From Flavihumibacter sp. UBA7668 (GTDB lineage Bacteria > Bacteroidota > Bacteroidia > Chitinophagales > Chitinophagaceae): a stretch of 64,000 nt of DNA. Positions 26,107 through 34,183 of the stretch are shown piece after piece. Within the stretch, counting starts at the first letter, position 1, and each line of letters begins with the position of its first letter. Below the pieces are notes generated by a model, which was not told the origin of the DNA, made no database searches, and saw nothing but the letters and a program-made list of their open reading frames with translations. The DNA lies in NCBI RefSeq assembly GCF_002483205.1, contig NZ_DLHM01000001.1, positions 186,001 through 250,000 on the forward strand, read 5' to 3'. The translations under genes and the position numbers were made by a program.

Positions 26107-27066
26107 TTATTTTGTTTCTGTTTGCAAATTTAGTAAACCAAGAAGCTTCCCAAGCTCACTATTCATTTTTGAAAATGCAAACCATTTTTTACCCAGATCT
26201 TTTAATGATGCGCCAACATGGTAAAGTTCCGTTTCATCGATAATTAAAAAACGATCGTGTGCATTTTTTAAAAGTTCAATTCGTATTTCGGGATACTGAC
26301 TGTTATATTTTTGCAAATCCAAATTAAGTTGGTTATTAATCGTTTTAGTGAAAATAGTAGCTGTTACATTCCCTTGCCTTTTACCTAATAAAGATAGCAC
26401 TGTATCATCCACATAGTTATCAATGAGGATAATCGACTTTAATGAACTTCGAATAATATCTGAAACAAAAGAGTACGCATCAAATATCTGGCCATCAAAA
26501 AAAACACCCCGCTCATTTTGTAGTTTTCCTCCTTCCAGAGCTTTGAAAACCTTTTCAAATTTATCATCCTGTTCAACTTGTTTGAGTTCTATCATTCCAA
26601 TTCTGGAAAAAAGAGCAGCATTACTAAATAGCATTTTCCGCATTTCCACAAAAGTATTTATTATCTCGATGCTTACTTTAATTGCAATTTTACTCCTTAA
26701 TACGCCTGATAACATCGCTACTCCTTGTTCAGTGAATACATATGGCAGATATCTTCGACCACCGTGGCTTTTTCTTGAGGTTCCAAATTGGAACCTCAAA
26801 TCTGCATCTTCTAACTCAGTCAATTGGAACCAGAAAGAGTCCGGAAATCGTTCAAGGTTTCTCTTAACCGCTTTGTTAAGAACCTTAGTTTCGACCTGAT
26901 ATAATTCAGCAAGATCACTATCCACTATTACCTGAATTCCACGAATTGTTTGGATCAATGGTCTTATTTCCCTTTGTGTAATACTTTGATTATTATCCAC
27001 AACTTTTTTATAATATGTTAAATTAAAAACAGGCGGTACCTTTACCCGTAAAACTACTTTCGCCAT
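26107..27066 (-). CDS. ORF6N-domain protein with single HKD-like (PLD) C-terminal domain
   Basis: A 319-residue protein. Residues about 30-160 are an ORF6N DNA-binding domain (IRGIQVIVDSDLAELYQVETKVLNKAVKRN, broken here as IRGIQVIVDSDLAELY and VLNKAVKRN; then FTEQGVAMLSGVLRS). Residues about 190-305 resemble a phospholipase D half-domain: IILIDNYVDDTVLSLL and HDRFLIID followed by HVGASLKDLG, an HKD motif with Arg for Lys. ORF6N domains are typical of phage antirepressors and of toxin- or island-linked regulators, yet no phage genes surround it. The role is unknown; DNA binding is likely. Confidence 0.78.
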   Translation of the reverse strand: MAKVVLRVKVPPVFNLTYYKKVVDNNQSITQREIRPLIQTIRGIQVIVDSDLAELYQVETKVLNKAVKRNLERFPDSFWFQLTELEDADLRFQFGTSRKSHGGRRYLPYVFTEQGVAMLSGVLRSKIAIKVSIEIINTFVEMRKMLFSNAALFSRIGMIELKQVEQDDKFEKVFKALEGGKLQNERGVFFDGQIFDAYSFVSDIIRSSLKSIILIDNYVDDTVLSLLGKRQGNVTATIFTKTINNQLNLDLQKYNSQYPEIRIELLKNAHDRFLIIDETELYHVGASLKDLGKKWFAFSKMNSELGKLLGLLNLQTETK

Positions 27067-27116
27067 AGGCTGATGTCAAGCGTTAAATAACGGTATTTCA
27101 CTATTTAAAGAACAGT

Positions 27117-28166
27117 ATGGAAATTGGAATTTGTTCATTTGCTGATTTGGGAACACATCCTGTTACCGGTGAATCAGTTTCTCCCCGGCAAAGACTGGAA
27201 AATTTACTAGAGGAAATAGTTTTAGCAGACCAGTTGGGCATTGATGTATTTGCTGTTGGTGAACATCATCGACCAGATTATGCCGTCTCCTCACCTGCAA
27301 CAATTTTAGCTGCAGCAGCAGTTAAAACCAATCGCATAAAGTTGTCATCCGGTGTTACGGTGCTTAGCTCAGATGATCCGGTGCGGGTTTTTCAGCAATT
27401 TGCAACCGTTGACCTGCTTTCCAAAGGCCGGGCTGAAATATTAGCGGGACGTGGATCATTCATTGAATCCTTTCCCTTATTCGGCTATAATCTGAGAGAG
27501 TACGATGCGCTTTATGCTGAAAAACTGGATATGCTGGTAAAACTAAACCAGTCGGAAAAAATAACCTGGGAAGGGAAACTGACCCAAACCATTCCAGGAA
27601 GAGGCGTTTATCCCCGCCCCTATCAGGATCAGTTACCTATTTGGGTAGCAGTTGGTGGCACTCCTGAATCAGTGGTACGTGCAGCAGAATATGGGTTGCC
27701 CATGACCCTGGCAATTATAGGCGGACAACCAGCGCAATTTGGTCCATATGCAAATCTTTACAGAGATCGTTATTTACAGGCAGGACATCCGGCAGACAGG
27801 TTTCAACTGGCGGTCAATTCACATACATACATAGCCGAAAATTCACAACAGGCCCTGGATGAATTTTATCCACCCTATGCCGATGTAATGACCCGTATTG
27901 GTAAAGAAAGAGGCTGGTCAGGCTTAAGTCGCGAACAATATGAGGCAGGCGCCGGGCCCAATGGGGCTCTTCTGGTTGGAAGTCCGCAGCAGGTAGTTGA
28001 TAAAATCCTGTATGAACACGAATTATTTGGCAATACCCGCTTCCTCGCACAAATGAGTATCGGTGCCCTGCCACATAAACTAGCCATGCGCTCGATTGAA
28101 TTATTGGGCACCAAAGTTCTTCCACAAGTGAAAAAACAACTCAATTCCAGTCCTTTTCCGCAATAG
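27117..28166 (+). CDS. LLM-class flavin-dependent oxidoreductase (luciferase-like)
   Basis: A 349-residue bacterial-luciferase-like flavoprotein. Recognisable parts are DVFAVGEHHRPDYAVSSPA, RIKLSSGVTVLSSDDPVRV, KGRAEILAGRGSFIESFPLFG and LPIWVAVGGTPESV. Such enzymes use FMN or F420 and oxygen; the substrate cannot be told. It is divergent from the ORF6N gene and followed after 16 bases by an AraC regulator in the same direction, which may control it. Confidence 0.88.
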   Translation: MEIGICSFADLGTHPVTGESVSPRQRLENLLEEIVLADQLGIDVFAVGEHHRPDYAVSSPATILAAAAVKTNRIKLSSGVTVLSSDDPVRVFQQFATVDLLSKGRAEILAGRGSFIESFPLFGYNLREYDALYAEKLDMLVKLNQSEKITWEGKLTQTIPGRGVYPRPYQDQLPIWVAVGGTPESVVRAAEYGLPMTLAIIGGQPAQFGPYANLYRDRYLQAGHPADRFQLAVNSHTYIAENSQQALDEFYPPYADVMTRIGKERGWSGLSREQYEAGAGPNGALLVGSPQQVVDKILYEHELFGNTRFLAQMSIGALPHKLAMRSIELLGTKVLPQVKKQLNSSPFPQ

Positions 28167-28182
28167 CATCATCGACTTGCGT

Positions 28183-29109
28183 ATGTGGCACAGAATTCCT
28201 AATTTCAGGAACGACTGTTACACAAAACTGCCTGCCATGCTACCTGATCAAGAAACTGGTTCCTGTAAAAAAATTCTCAACTTTAAACAGTTGGGATTTA
28301 CTGATTTACAGTTGCTGGGCAAATATAATTACAACAAAGCCGAAGAAAAAATGCCCAATCATGTGCATAATGGCATGATTGAAATCTGTTATTACGACAA
28401 GGGAAGCCAGTATTTTGAAGTAAACGGAAAGCAATACCTGGTAAAAGGAGGCGATGTATTTATCCATTTTCCCGGGGAAGTGCATGGTTCCGGCGGTCAT
28501 CCGGAAGAAAAAGGCTGCCTTTACTGGATGCTGATTAAACTTGACAAGTCGGTCCCCAATAACCTGGTTATGTTATGCAACCTGATTATTGAACGAAAAC
28601 GAAGGCATTTCAAAGGAACCAAAGATATCAAACGGGTATTGGAAGAAATTTTCACGATTGCCCGAAAAAATGAAAATGAATCTATAAAACAAATCCGAAT
28701 CCATCTGATTCTTCAACAACTACTGCTCTGCCTGCTAGACAGAATCGATTACCAGGAAAAAGAAGCGGAAAATGAACGACTGGCAAAAGTATTGCAGTAC
28801 ATCAATAGTAAACTAACAGAGAACCCTTCCATTGCAGACCTTGCACGCGAGATGAACCTCTCTGAATCCCGTTTCAAAAATCTGTTTAAAGAGCTTACCG
28901 GATTTACACCGGGTGATTATATTCAACGGAAAAAAATCGAAATCGCTCATAGAAAAATTGCTGCAGATCCTGCCTGTTGTTTAACGGATCTCGCCTATGA
29001 GCTTAATTTCTCCTCTCCTCAATATTTCTGTACTGTATTTAAAAAATACACCGGAGAATCCCCCGGTGCATTGAAAATTAAAAACTCCGGTTTTGCCCTG
29101 CTCGCATAA
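28183..29109 (+). CDS. AraC-family transcriptional regulator with cupin sensor domain
   Basis: A 308-residue regulator. The N-terminal half is a cupin-like pocket (MPNHVHNGMIEICYYDKGSQYF, broken as MPNHVHNGMIEICYY; then GGDVFIHFPGEVHGSGGHP). The C-terminal half carries two HTH units: SIADLAREMNLSESRFKNLF and DLAYELNFSSPQYFCTVFKK. An ATG at 28237 is an alternative start. Binding of a small ligand in the cupin is expected. Its 3' end overlaps the phytase gene on the other strand by 32 bases. Likely targets are the oxidoreductase just upstream or its own operon. Confidence 0.87.
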   Translation: MWHRIPNFRNDCYTKLPAMLPDQETGSCKKILNFKQLGFTDLQLLGKYNYNKAEEKMPNHVHNGMIEICYYDKGSQYFEVNGKQYLVKGGDVFIHFPGEVHGSGGHPEEKGCLYWMLIKLDKSVPNNLVMLCNLIIERKRRHFKGTKDIKRVLEEIFTIARKNENESIKQIRIHLILQQLLLCLLDRIDYQEKEAENERLAKVLQYINSKLTENPSIADLAREMNLSESRFKNLFKELTGFTPGDYIQRKKIEIAHRKIAADPACCLTDLAYELNFSSPQYFCTVFKKYTGESPGALKIKNSGFALLA

Positions 29110-30178
29110 GGCTGTCACCGATTATTTTTTCAGCCCGATAGTAGTGAAATGTTTTATCATCACTCATGGCTACAAATAATCCAAAGGGGAAATCCGGCAG
29201 CAGCGGTACGGATATAATTTCACTTCCATCGCTTTCCCTGGCGGCTACATATTGTTTTCGTATAAAGGGATGAGCATGCTTATTTTCGTTTGTACCTTCC
29301 CGTGGGTAGATATGAAAACTATGATCCTGCTGATCAGATACAAGAATAAATCCGGTACTGTCTGTCAGGTTATAAATGGAAATTCCTTCATTGTCCTCTT
29401 TGAATTTTCCGGTTCCAAATAAGGCCAATTCCTGATTTCCTTTTTCCGGATCTGCATAATATTTACGAATTCCGAATCCTTCATCAGAATAATAAATATA
29501 ACCCAGTTGATCATCTACTGCAATCGACTCAATTTCATTTAAACCACTGTAGGCGCCAAACTTACGCACCAGTTTAGCCTGCACCCTGCCTTCCTTTGTT
29601 CCCGATAGCTGGTATTGCCAGAGATAACTGCTGTCTGTAGGGCCATTTTTACGACCAACAATGGCGTATATAACACCCGCTTTATTTTTATATAGGGAAA
29701 TACCCATGAGATCCCGAAATTCAGGCCCGGTTTCTCCTTCAAAAACAGGGATACCACCGCCATCCAGTGGTACCACATCCGGCATCCGAAAAACCCTTAA
29801 CTGATGCGTCAACCGTTCTGTAACCACTGCGATATCAATCAGGGTGTCGCCGATTTGCAGCTCATATTCAATATCAACATTATTGGGTCTTTTCAATCCC
29901 CTTACCGAACGATTCGAATCCAGCTTACCTTTCAGATCAAACACAAATAACCCTCCGTTTTCATCTTTATCCGTTCCTACAATGAGCGATTTGGAAGGAT
30001 CCGACGGGTGGATCCAGATAGCAGGATCATCGGTATCGTGTTCCAATGTATCAGTAATATAAAAAGGTTTCAATTCAGTATTTATCTCTTCCAAAACCTG
30101 CGAATTGCTATTATTAACGCAGCTGCCAAAAAAAACAGCAATCACCAGAGCAGGTATAAACGTTCTATTTAATTTCAT
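29078..30178 (-). CDS. Beta-propeller phytase (3-phytase), lipoprotein
   Basis: A 366-residue lipoprotein (signal ending FFGSC at Cys20). It starts the mature domain with DTDDPAIWIHPSDPSKSLIV and GTDKDENGGLFVFDLKGK, the calcium-binding core motifs of beta-propeller phytases; ESIAVDDQLGYIYYSDEGFG and FKEDNEGISIYN are further blade motifs. These enzymes release phosphate from calcium-phytate. It is last in a leftward run after a TonB-dependent receptor and a very acidic lipoprotein, which suggests uptake and hydrolysis of a phytate-like ligand at the cell surface. Confidence 0.9.
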   Translation of the reverse strand: MKLNRTFIPALVIAVFFGSCVNNSNSQVLEEINTELKPFYITDTLEHDTDDPAIWIHPSDPSKSLIVGTDKDENGGLFVFDLKGKLDSNRSVRGLKRPNNVDIEYELQIGDTLIDIAVVTERLTHQLRVFRMPDVVPLDGGGIPVFEGETGPEFRDLMGISLYKNKAGVIYAIVGRKNGPTDSSYLWQYQLSGTKEGRVQAKLVRKFGAYSGLNEIESIAVDDQLGYIYYSDEGFGIRKYYADPEKGNQELALFGTGKFKEDNEGISIYNLTDSTGFILVSDQQDHSFHIYPREGTNENKHAHPFIRKQYVAARESDGSEIISVPLLPDFPFGLFVAMSDDKTFHYYRAEKIIGDSLMRAGQNRSF

Positions 30179-30192
30179 AAATCTTTCCTGGT

Positions 30193-31221
30193 TTAACGGG
30201 TTAATAGTAATTCAGCAGTTACGGATTCTTCCTCCAATTCATTGGTCAGTTCCAGCTTCAATTCATTATCAAGAATCGAAAACTCACCTGCCAATACATA
30301 TTCAAGCAAAGAGCCATCTTCCAGTTCCAATTCTCCCGTTGCTTCCAGCTCACCAGATGAAGTAAGGGTACTGAGTTCTTCCAATTCAAGTTCCAGTTCG
30401 ATCACTTTATTAACTTCCTCTGTTTCACCACATTCATCTAACAGCTCTGTTTCTTTTAATTCTACCAAAACTTTTACCTCCTCCAGTTCAAACGTTATTT
30501 CAATTTTTTCCACATCAGCTAGATTCAACGCAGCAATATCTTCATTTACCAATCCGAATAATTCCTTGAAAGCAGCAAATTGAGCAGTATTTTCCAAATC
30601 CAATTCCCATGCTCCATGTACACCTTCGTCATCCAGAACTTCATAAGTGAAAGATAGAGCTGTATTAACCACTACATTTTCTGTTGCTGCATCTACAGAA
30701 ACCAATTTAAACTCTATTGCTCTTTCCTCTTCATTTAAAACTGCATCATTCAGGTAATCTTCATCTACTTCAAAGACCAGCTCCATTTCTTCAACCCCTT
30801 TTGGAAATACAACCGATCCGTTTCCGGTAGCCGGATCAAACTGAAAATCCAGGTCAATTCCTTCATCTTCCGAACTTGTACAAGCATCAATCTCATAGAG
30901 TGCAGTACCTGCCTTTATATAGGATGCTAAATCATCTATACCCATATTATCACTAACAGTAAAAAACACCCGCACATCCTGTTGTAATGGTACCACTTTA
31001 CCACCCAGCTCTTCTCCTTCAGGATCTACCCGGTCTACCAGCGTCAGATCAATACTGAACTCATCACTGTCTTCCAATTCACCACCAATTTCATCCGCAA
31101 AACGGATGACCTGTGGAAATTTTTCCGGCTTAACGGGTAGTACCAGGTCTTTATTTTTTTTATCACAGCCAATGCAAAAAAGCATAAACAGGCTGCTTAG
31201 TAAAAGCAAATTATTTTTCAT
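30193..31221 (-). CDS. Glu-rich acidic lipoprotein of the phytase operon
   Basis: A 342-residue lipoprotein with lipobox LFCIGC (Cys19). I do not recognise a named family. Residues about 35-190 look beta-rich, and the stretch RAIEFKLVSVDAATENVVVN with FTYEVLDDEG resembles a Calx-beta-like calcium-binding repeat (tentative). The last ~105 residues are extraordinary: about 31 Glu by hand count, in alternating Glu/Leu strands such as ELELELEEL and GELEATGELELEDG. It lies 15 bases from the phytase and 18 bases from the TonB receptor, so it is co-transcribed. A role in binding calcium or calcium-phytate is inferred. ATG at 31221 preferred over a TTG 6 bases upstream. Confidence 0.8.
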   Translation of the reverse strand: MKNNLLLLSSLFMLFCIGCDKKNKDLVLPVKPEKFPQVIRFADEIGGELEDSDEFSIDLTLVDRVDPEGEELGGKVVPLQQDVRVFFTVSDNMGIDDLASYIKAGTALYEIDACTSSEDEGIDLDFQFDPATGNGSVVFPKGVEEMELVFEVDEDYLNDAVLNEEERAIEFKLVSVDAATENVVVNTALSFTYEVLDDEGVHGAWELDLENTAQFAAFKELFGLVNEDIAALNLADVEKIEITFELEEVKVLVELKETELLDECGETEEVNKVIELELELEELSTLTSSGELEATGELELEDGSLLEYVLAGEFSILDNELKLELTNELEEESVTAELLLTR

Positions 31222-31239
31222 TTCCAATTATTTTATTGA

Positions 31240-33969
31240 TTATTTACCAAATCCGAGATCAAATTTCAACCCGAATCTTGCCCATGAACGATAGAACTCG
31301 CGTTGAGCAACAACCGATTTTGAACCAAAATAGGATTCAAATGGCTGATTGGTGAGGTTTAGCGCTTCCGCAAACAAACGGAAACGCTGACTAACCGCAT
31401 AACTTCCGCTGAAATCCAATTGCATTCTGCTCTTTATATAAAGATCTTCACTGGAATTACCACCTACTTCACTCAGGTATTCGCCATTAAAATTGGCAGC
31501 AATTCGCACTACCAGTTTTTTATTTTCATAAGCAAGGGCAAGATTACCTACATGGGTTGCCTGTCCGGGTAAACGGAATTTTTCTGTTGCATCCGGTTTT
31601 GTTTCATCTGCATCCCTACTTTGAATCGTAGCTTTTGAATGTGTATAGGTGTAGTTGGTATAGAGGCTAAGTTTACTCAAATATCCCGGCAGAAAATCCA
31701 GTTTCCGCTGAAAAGCAAATTCAAGTCCAACCAGATTGGCCGTATTGCCATTCTGTGCCTGAATGATATCAATCCGCGGAATAATCGGCGTTCCGGTTAA
31801 TGGATAACTGCCATTAAAGATGACTCTCCTGTAAATAAAATCATCCAGCTTTTTATAAAAAACACCTGCTGATGCAATTCCGACATTTCCAAAATAATGC
31901 TCCAGCATCAGATCAAGATTCAGGGCACTGGTAGGTTTCAATGAAGGATTGCCCAAATTTGCCACTCGGTCTTCCCGGTTAATTTCCTGCGCCGGAATGA
32001 TTTCACCAAAATTTGGTCTTGCATACGAACTGGCAACAGAAGCCCGGAGATTGGTGTATTTGGAGAGCTCGTATTTTGCCTGTACCTGCGGCAGTAAAAA
32101 ACTATAGGAAGATGTTCCCGAAACCGGACGAATTGCTTCGAGATCACCGGCAGCATCTATCAGTACATCTTTTGAATTATAGGATACATCGGTATGTTCA
32201 AAACGGAATCCGCCTGTTAGTACCAGTTTGCTGAACTGATGACGTGTCATTAAAAAACCAGCAACCACATTTTCTTTCGCATCAAAGGATTCGAGTGCTT
32301 CATCAATAGACTTGGATTCCACATCCAGTTCAAACAAACCAGGGTTCGCATTAAAAAAACGATTAAACCTGCCCATATTGATGGGTCTGCCCATATCAAA
32401 CCTGCCTTTCAGAAATTCCGATTTAATCGGTGCTTCATCAAATGCATCTGCAGTTGGAACACCTGCATCTGCTCCATATACATCATTGGAAATAGTATAG
32501 GATTTTTGTTTGAATCTGGCTTTTGCACCAAATTTGAGAGTGCCTGTTGAAGCGCCTGTTCTGTAAGGAATTCCTATTTCAAATTTTACTGTTGCATTCT
32601 GATCTTTCGCATAACTGCCACCATAGGCAACTTCATCAAATTCATACTTACTGCTGTTGGTATAACCATCCGCAATTAATTGCGGGAACTTACCACCAGT
32701 TACAGAATACGAAGAGGGCAAATCAGCAATAAATGCCACTTCATGATCATAGGGTGTATTTTGAATACCGCTGGAATACTGCCCTTCATAATTCAGGTAA
32801 AAACCGTTGAAGCGATGTTTCCCCCCAAGGTTCACAGCTGTGATGCTTTGCGATTCAAAACGATCCTTGGTCAGTTTTTCCACTTCCTCATCTTCTGTAA
32901 TAAAAACATACCGCCGACGCCATTCCCGGTCTGTAAACCGACTGTAAATACCTCTGAAATATATTTCATGCCGGTTATTAAAACGATAATCAATCGTTCC
33001 ACTCAACCCTGAGCGCGTTCTGGTTAATTCATAATCGCGCAATTCCAACTCCTTATCATTGGGTGCCTGCTCCCAATTATCCGATCCCAATTGATTCAGA
33101 TAATAATTCCCGTTCAATAATATTCCCAGCTTTTCTTTTTTTCCTAATCGCTGATCAAACTGCAACTGTCCCTGCCAGTTAGGCTGTTTCATTATTGCAT
33201 TATAGCCTCCCGCAATAGAACCATTGATATGGGGCAATTTTGACTGCGCCATTCTTGTAATCAGGTTTACGGAACCACCAACAGCGTCTCCATCCATATC
33301 CGGACTCAGGGTTTTACTTACTTCTATTGATGCCAGCTGATCACTGGGAATGGCATCAAGCGCAACAAATCGGACATCGGCTTCCGGACTGGGTATCTGT
33401 TCTCCATTAATATTGATATTGGTAAACTGTGGTGCCAGTCCGCGAACCAGGACATACCTTCCTTCTCCCTGGTCCCGTTCAATATTCACTCCCGGCACCC
33501 GTTGCAAAGCCTCTGCAGCATTGGGATCGGGAAAGCGCCCAATCTGATCGGATGAAATAATATTCCGGATATTATCCGCATTCTTTTGTTGATTCAGGGC
33601 TTTTGCCTGTCCCTGTAAATAACCGGCAATTACCACGCTATTCAGTTCCGGTGTACTGCTGGATAAATGAATTTGCAGGTTGCGCACCGCTCCGGCTTCC
33701 AGTTGGAGTTCCAAAACCGTATCGCGATAGCCCAGATAGGAAATCTCCAATTGAATGGTACCCGGTTTGGTGTAAAGGCTAAAGGCTCCGTTCAGATCAG
33801 CAATGGTTCCGTTATTGGCTCCCTTTATCTGAATAGATGCACCTCCCAGTTTTGATTTGTTTTTCGCATCATCCACCACTCCTTTAAGCAGCACATACTC
33901 ATTGAATGGCTGTGCCCATCCGATACTGCTCAGGAGCAATAAAAAAGAAAGAATTACGACTTGTTTCAT
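31240..33969 (-). CDS. TonB-dependent receptor, probable phytate/phosphate-ester uptake
   Basis: A 909-residue outer-membrane receptor: signal peptide (MKQVVILSFLLLLSSIGWA), an N-terminal carboxypeptidase-regulatory-like domain (LKGVVDDAKNKSKLGGASI), a plug domain (DQIGRFPDPNAAEALQRVPG, ERDQGEGRYVLVRGLAP) and a barrel ending in a Phe/Lys-rich strand. It lacks the SusC signature and has no SusD partner, so it is a FecA/CirA-type receptor with the regulatory-like domain. Following genes encode the acidic lipoprotein and phytase, which point to an inositol-phosphate-type ligand. The start at the ATG ending at 33969 is set by the signal peptide. Confidence 0.9.
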   Translation of the reverse strand: MKQVVILSFLLLLSSIGWAQPFNEYVLLKGVVDDAKNKSKLGGASIQIKGANNGTIADLNGAFSLYTKPGTIQLEISYLGYRDTVLELQLEAGAVRNLQIHLSSSTPELNSVVIAGYLQGQAKALNQQKNADNIRNIISSDQIGRFPDPNAAEALQRVPGVNIERDQGEGRYVLVRGLAPQFTNININGEQIPSPEADVRFVALDAIPSDQLASIEVSKTLSPDMDGDAVGGSVNLITRMAQSKLPHINGSIAGGYNAIMKQPNWQGQLQFDQRLGKKEKLGILLNGNYYLNQLGSDNWEQAPNDKELELRDYELTRTRSGLSGTIDYRFNNRHEIYFRGIYSRFTDREWRRRYVFITEDEEVEKLTKDRFESQSITAVNLGGKHRFNGFYLNYEGQYSSGIQNTPYDHEVAFIADLPSSYSVTGGKFPQLIADGYTNSSKYEFDEVAYGGSYAKDQNATVKFEIGIPYRTGASTGTLKFGAKARFKQKSYTISNDVYGADAGVPTADAFDEAPIKSEFLKGRFDMGRPINMGRFNRFFNANPGLFELDVESKSIDEALESFDAKENVVAGFLMTRHQFSKLVLTGGFRFEHTDVSYNSKDVLIDAAGDLEAIRPVSGTSSYSFLLPQVQAKYELSKYTNLRASVASSYARPNFGEIIPAQEINREDRVANLGNPSLKPTSALNLDLMLEHYFGNVGIASAGVFYKKLDDFIYRRVIFNGSYPLTGTPIIPRIDIIQAQNGNTANLVGLEFAFQRKLDFLPGYLSKLSLYTNYTYTHSKATIQSRDADETKPDATEKFRLPGQATHVGNLALAYENKKLVVRIAANFNGEYLSEVGGNSSEDLYIKSRMQLDFSGSYAVSQRFRLFAEALNLTNQPFESYFGSKSVVAQREFYRSWARFGLKFDLGFGK

Positions 33970-34183
33970 ACAAAATAGTTTCTGATCCAAAACTTGCAAA
34001 AACAAGGAGCAAATCCATTTTTTAAGCGTGAACAATAAAGCAACGCAGCGTTAACAGGCGTTATCAGGAAAGCAACAGAGCCTGTTTTTATTTTGCCAGT
34101 GGATTGATTTTCAATCATCCACAAATTTCAAAAAGCGGCATTAAGGAATTATTACCGGAATATTACCGTAACATCAACTGTAA
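33970..34183. promoter_or_regulatory. Control region of the TonB receptor-phytase operon
   Basis: This 214-base gap separates the upstream sensor gene from the receptor gene, both leftward. It holds an imperfect palindrome at 34099-34122 (GTGGAT and GAT halves against ATC and ATCCAC) and two direct ATTACCG copies at 34151-34157 and 34162-34168, spaced 11 bases, one helical turn. Also visible is AACAGGC...GCCTGTT (34053-34086) with a T-run on the + strand. Any of these could be operator or attenuator elements; none is proven. Confidence 0.4.

Noticed and set aside
34053..34096. AACAGGC/GCCTGTT hairpin with T-run as a terminator
   Set aside because: The T-run is on the + strand but both flanking genes are leftward, so no transcript would use it as a terminator; listed only as part of the control region.
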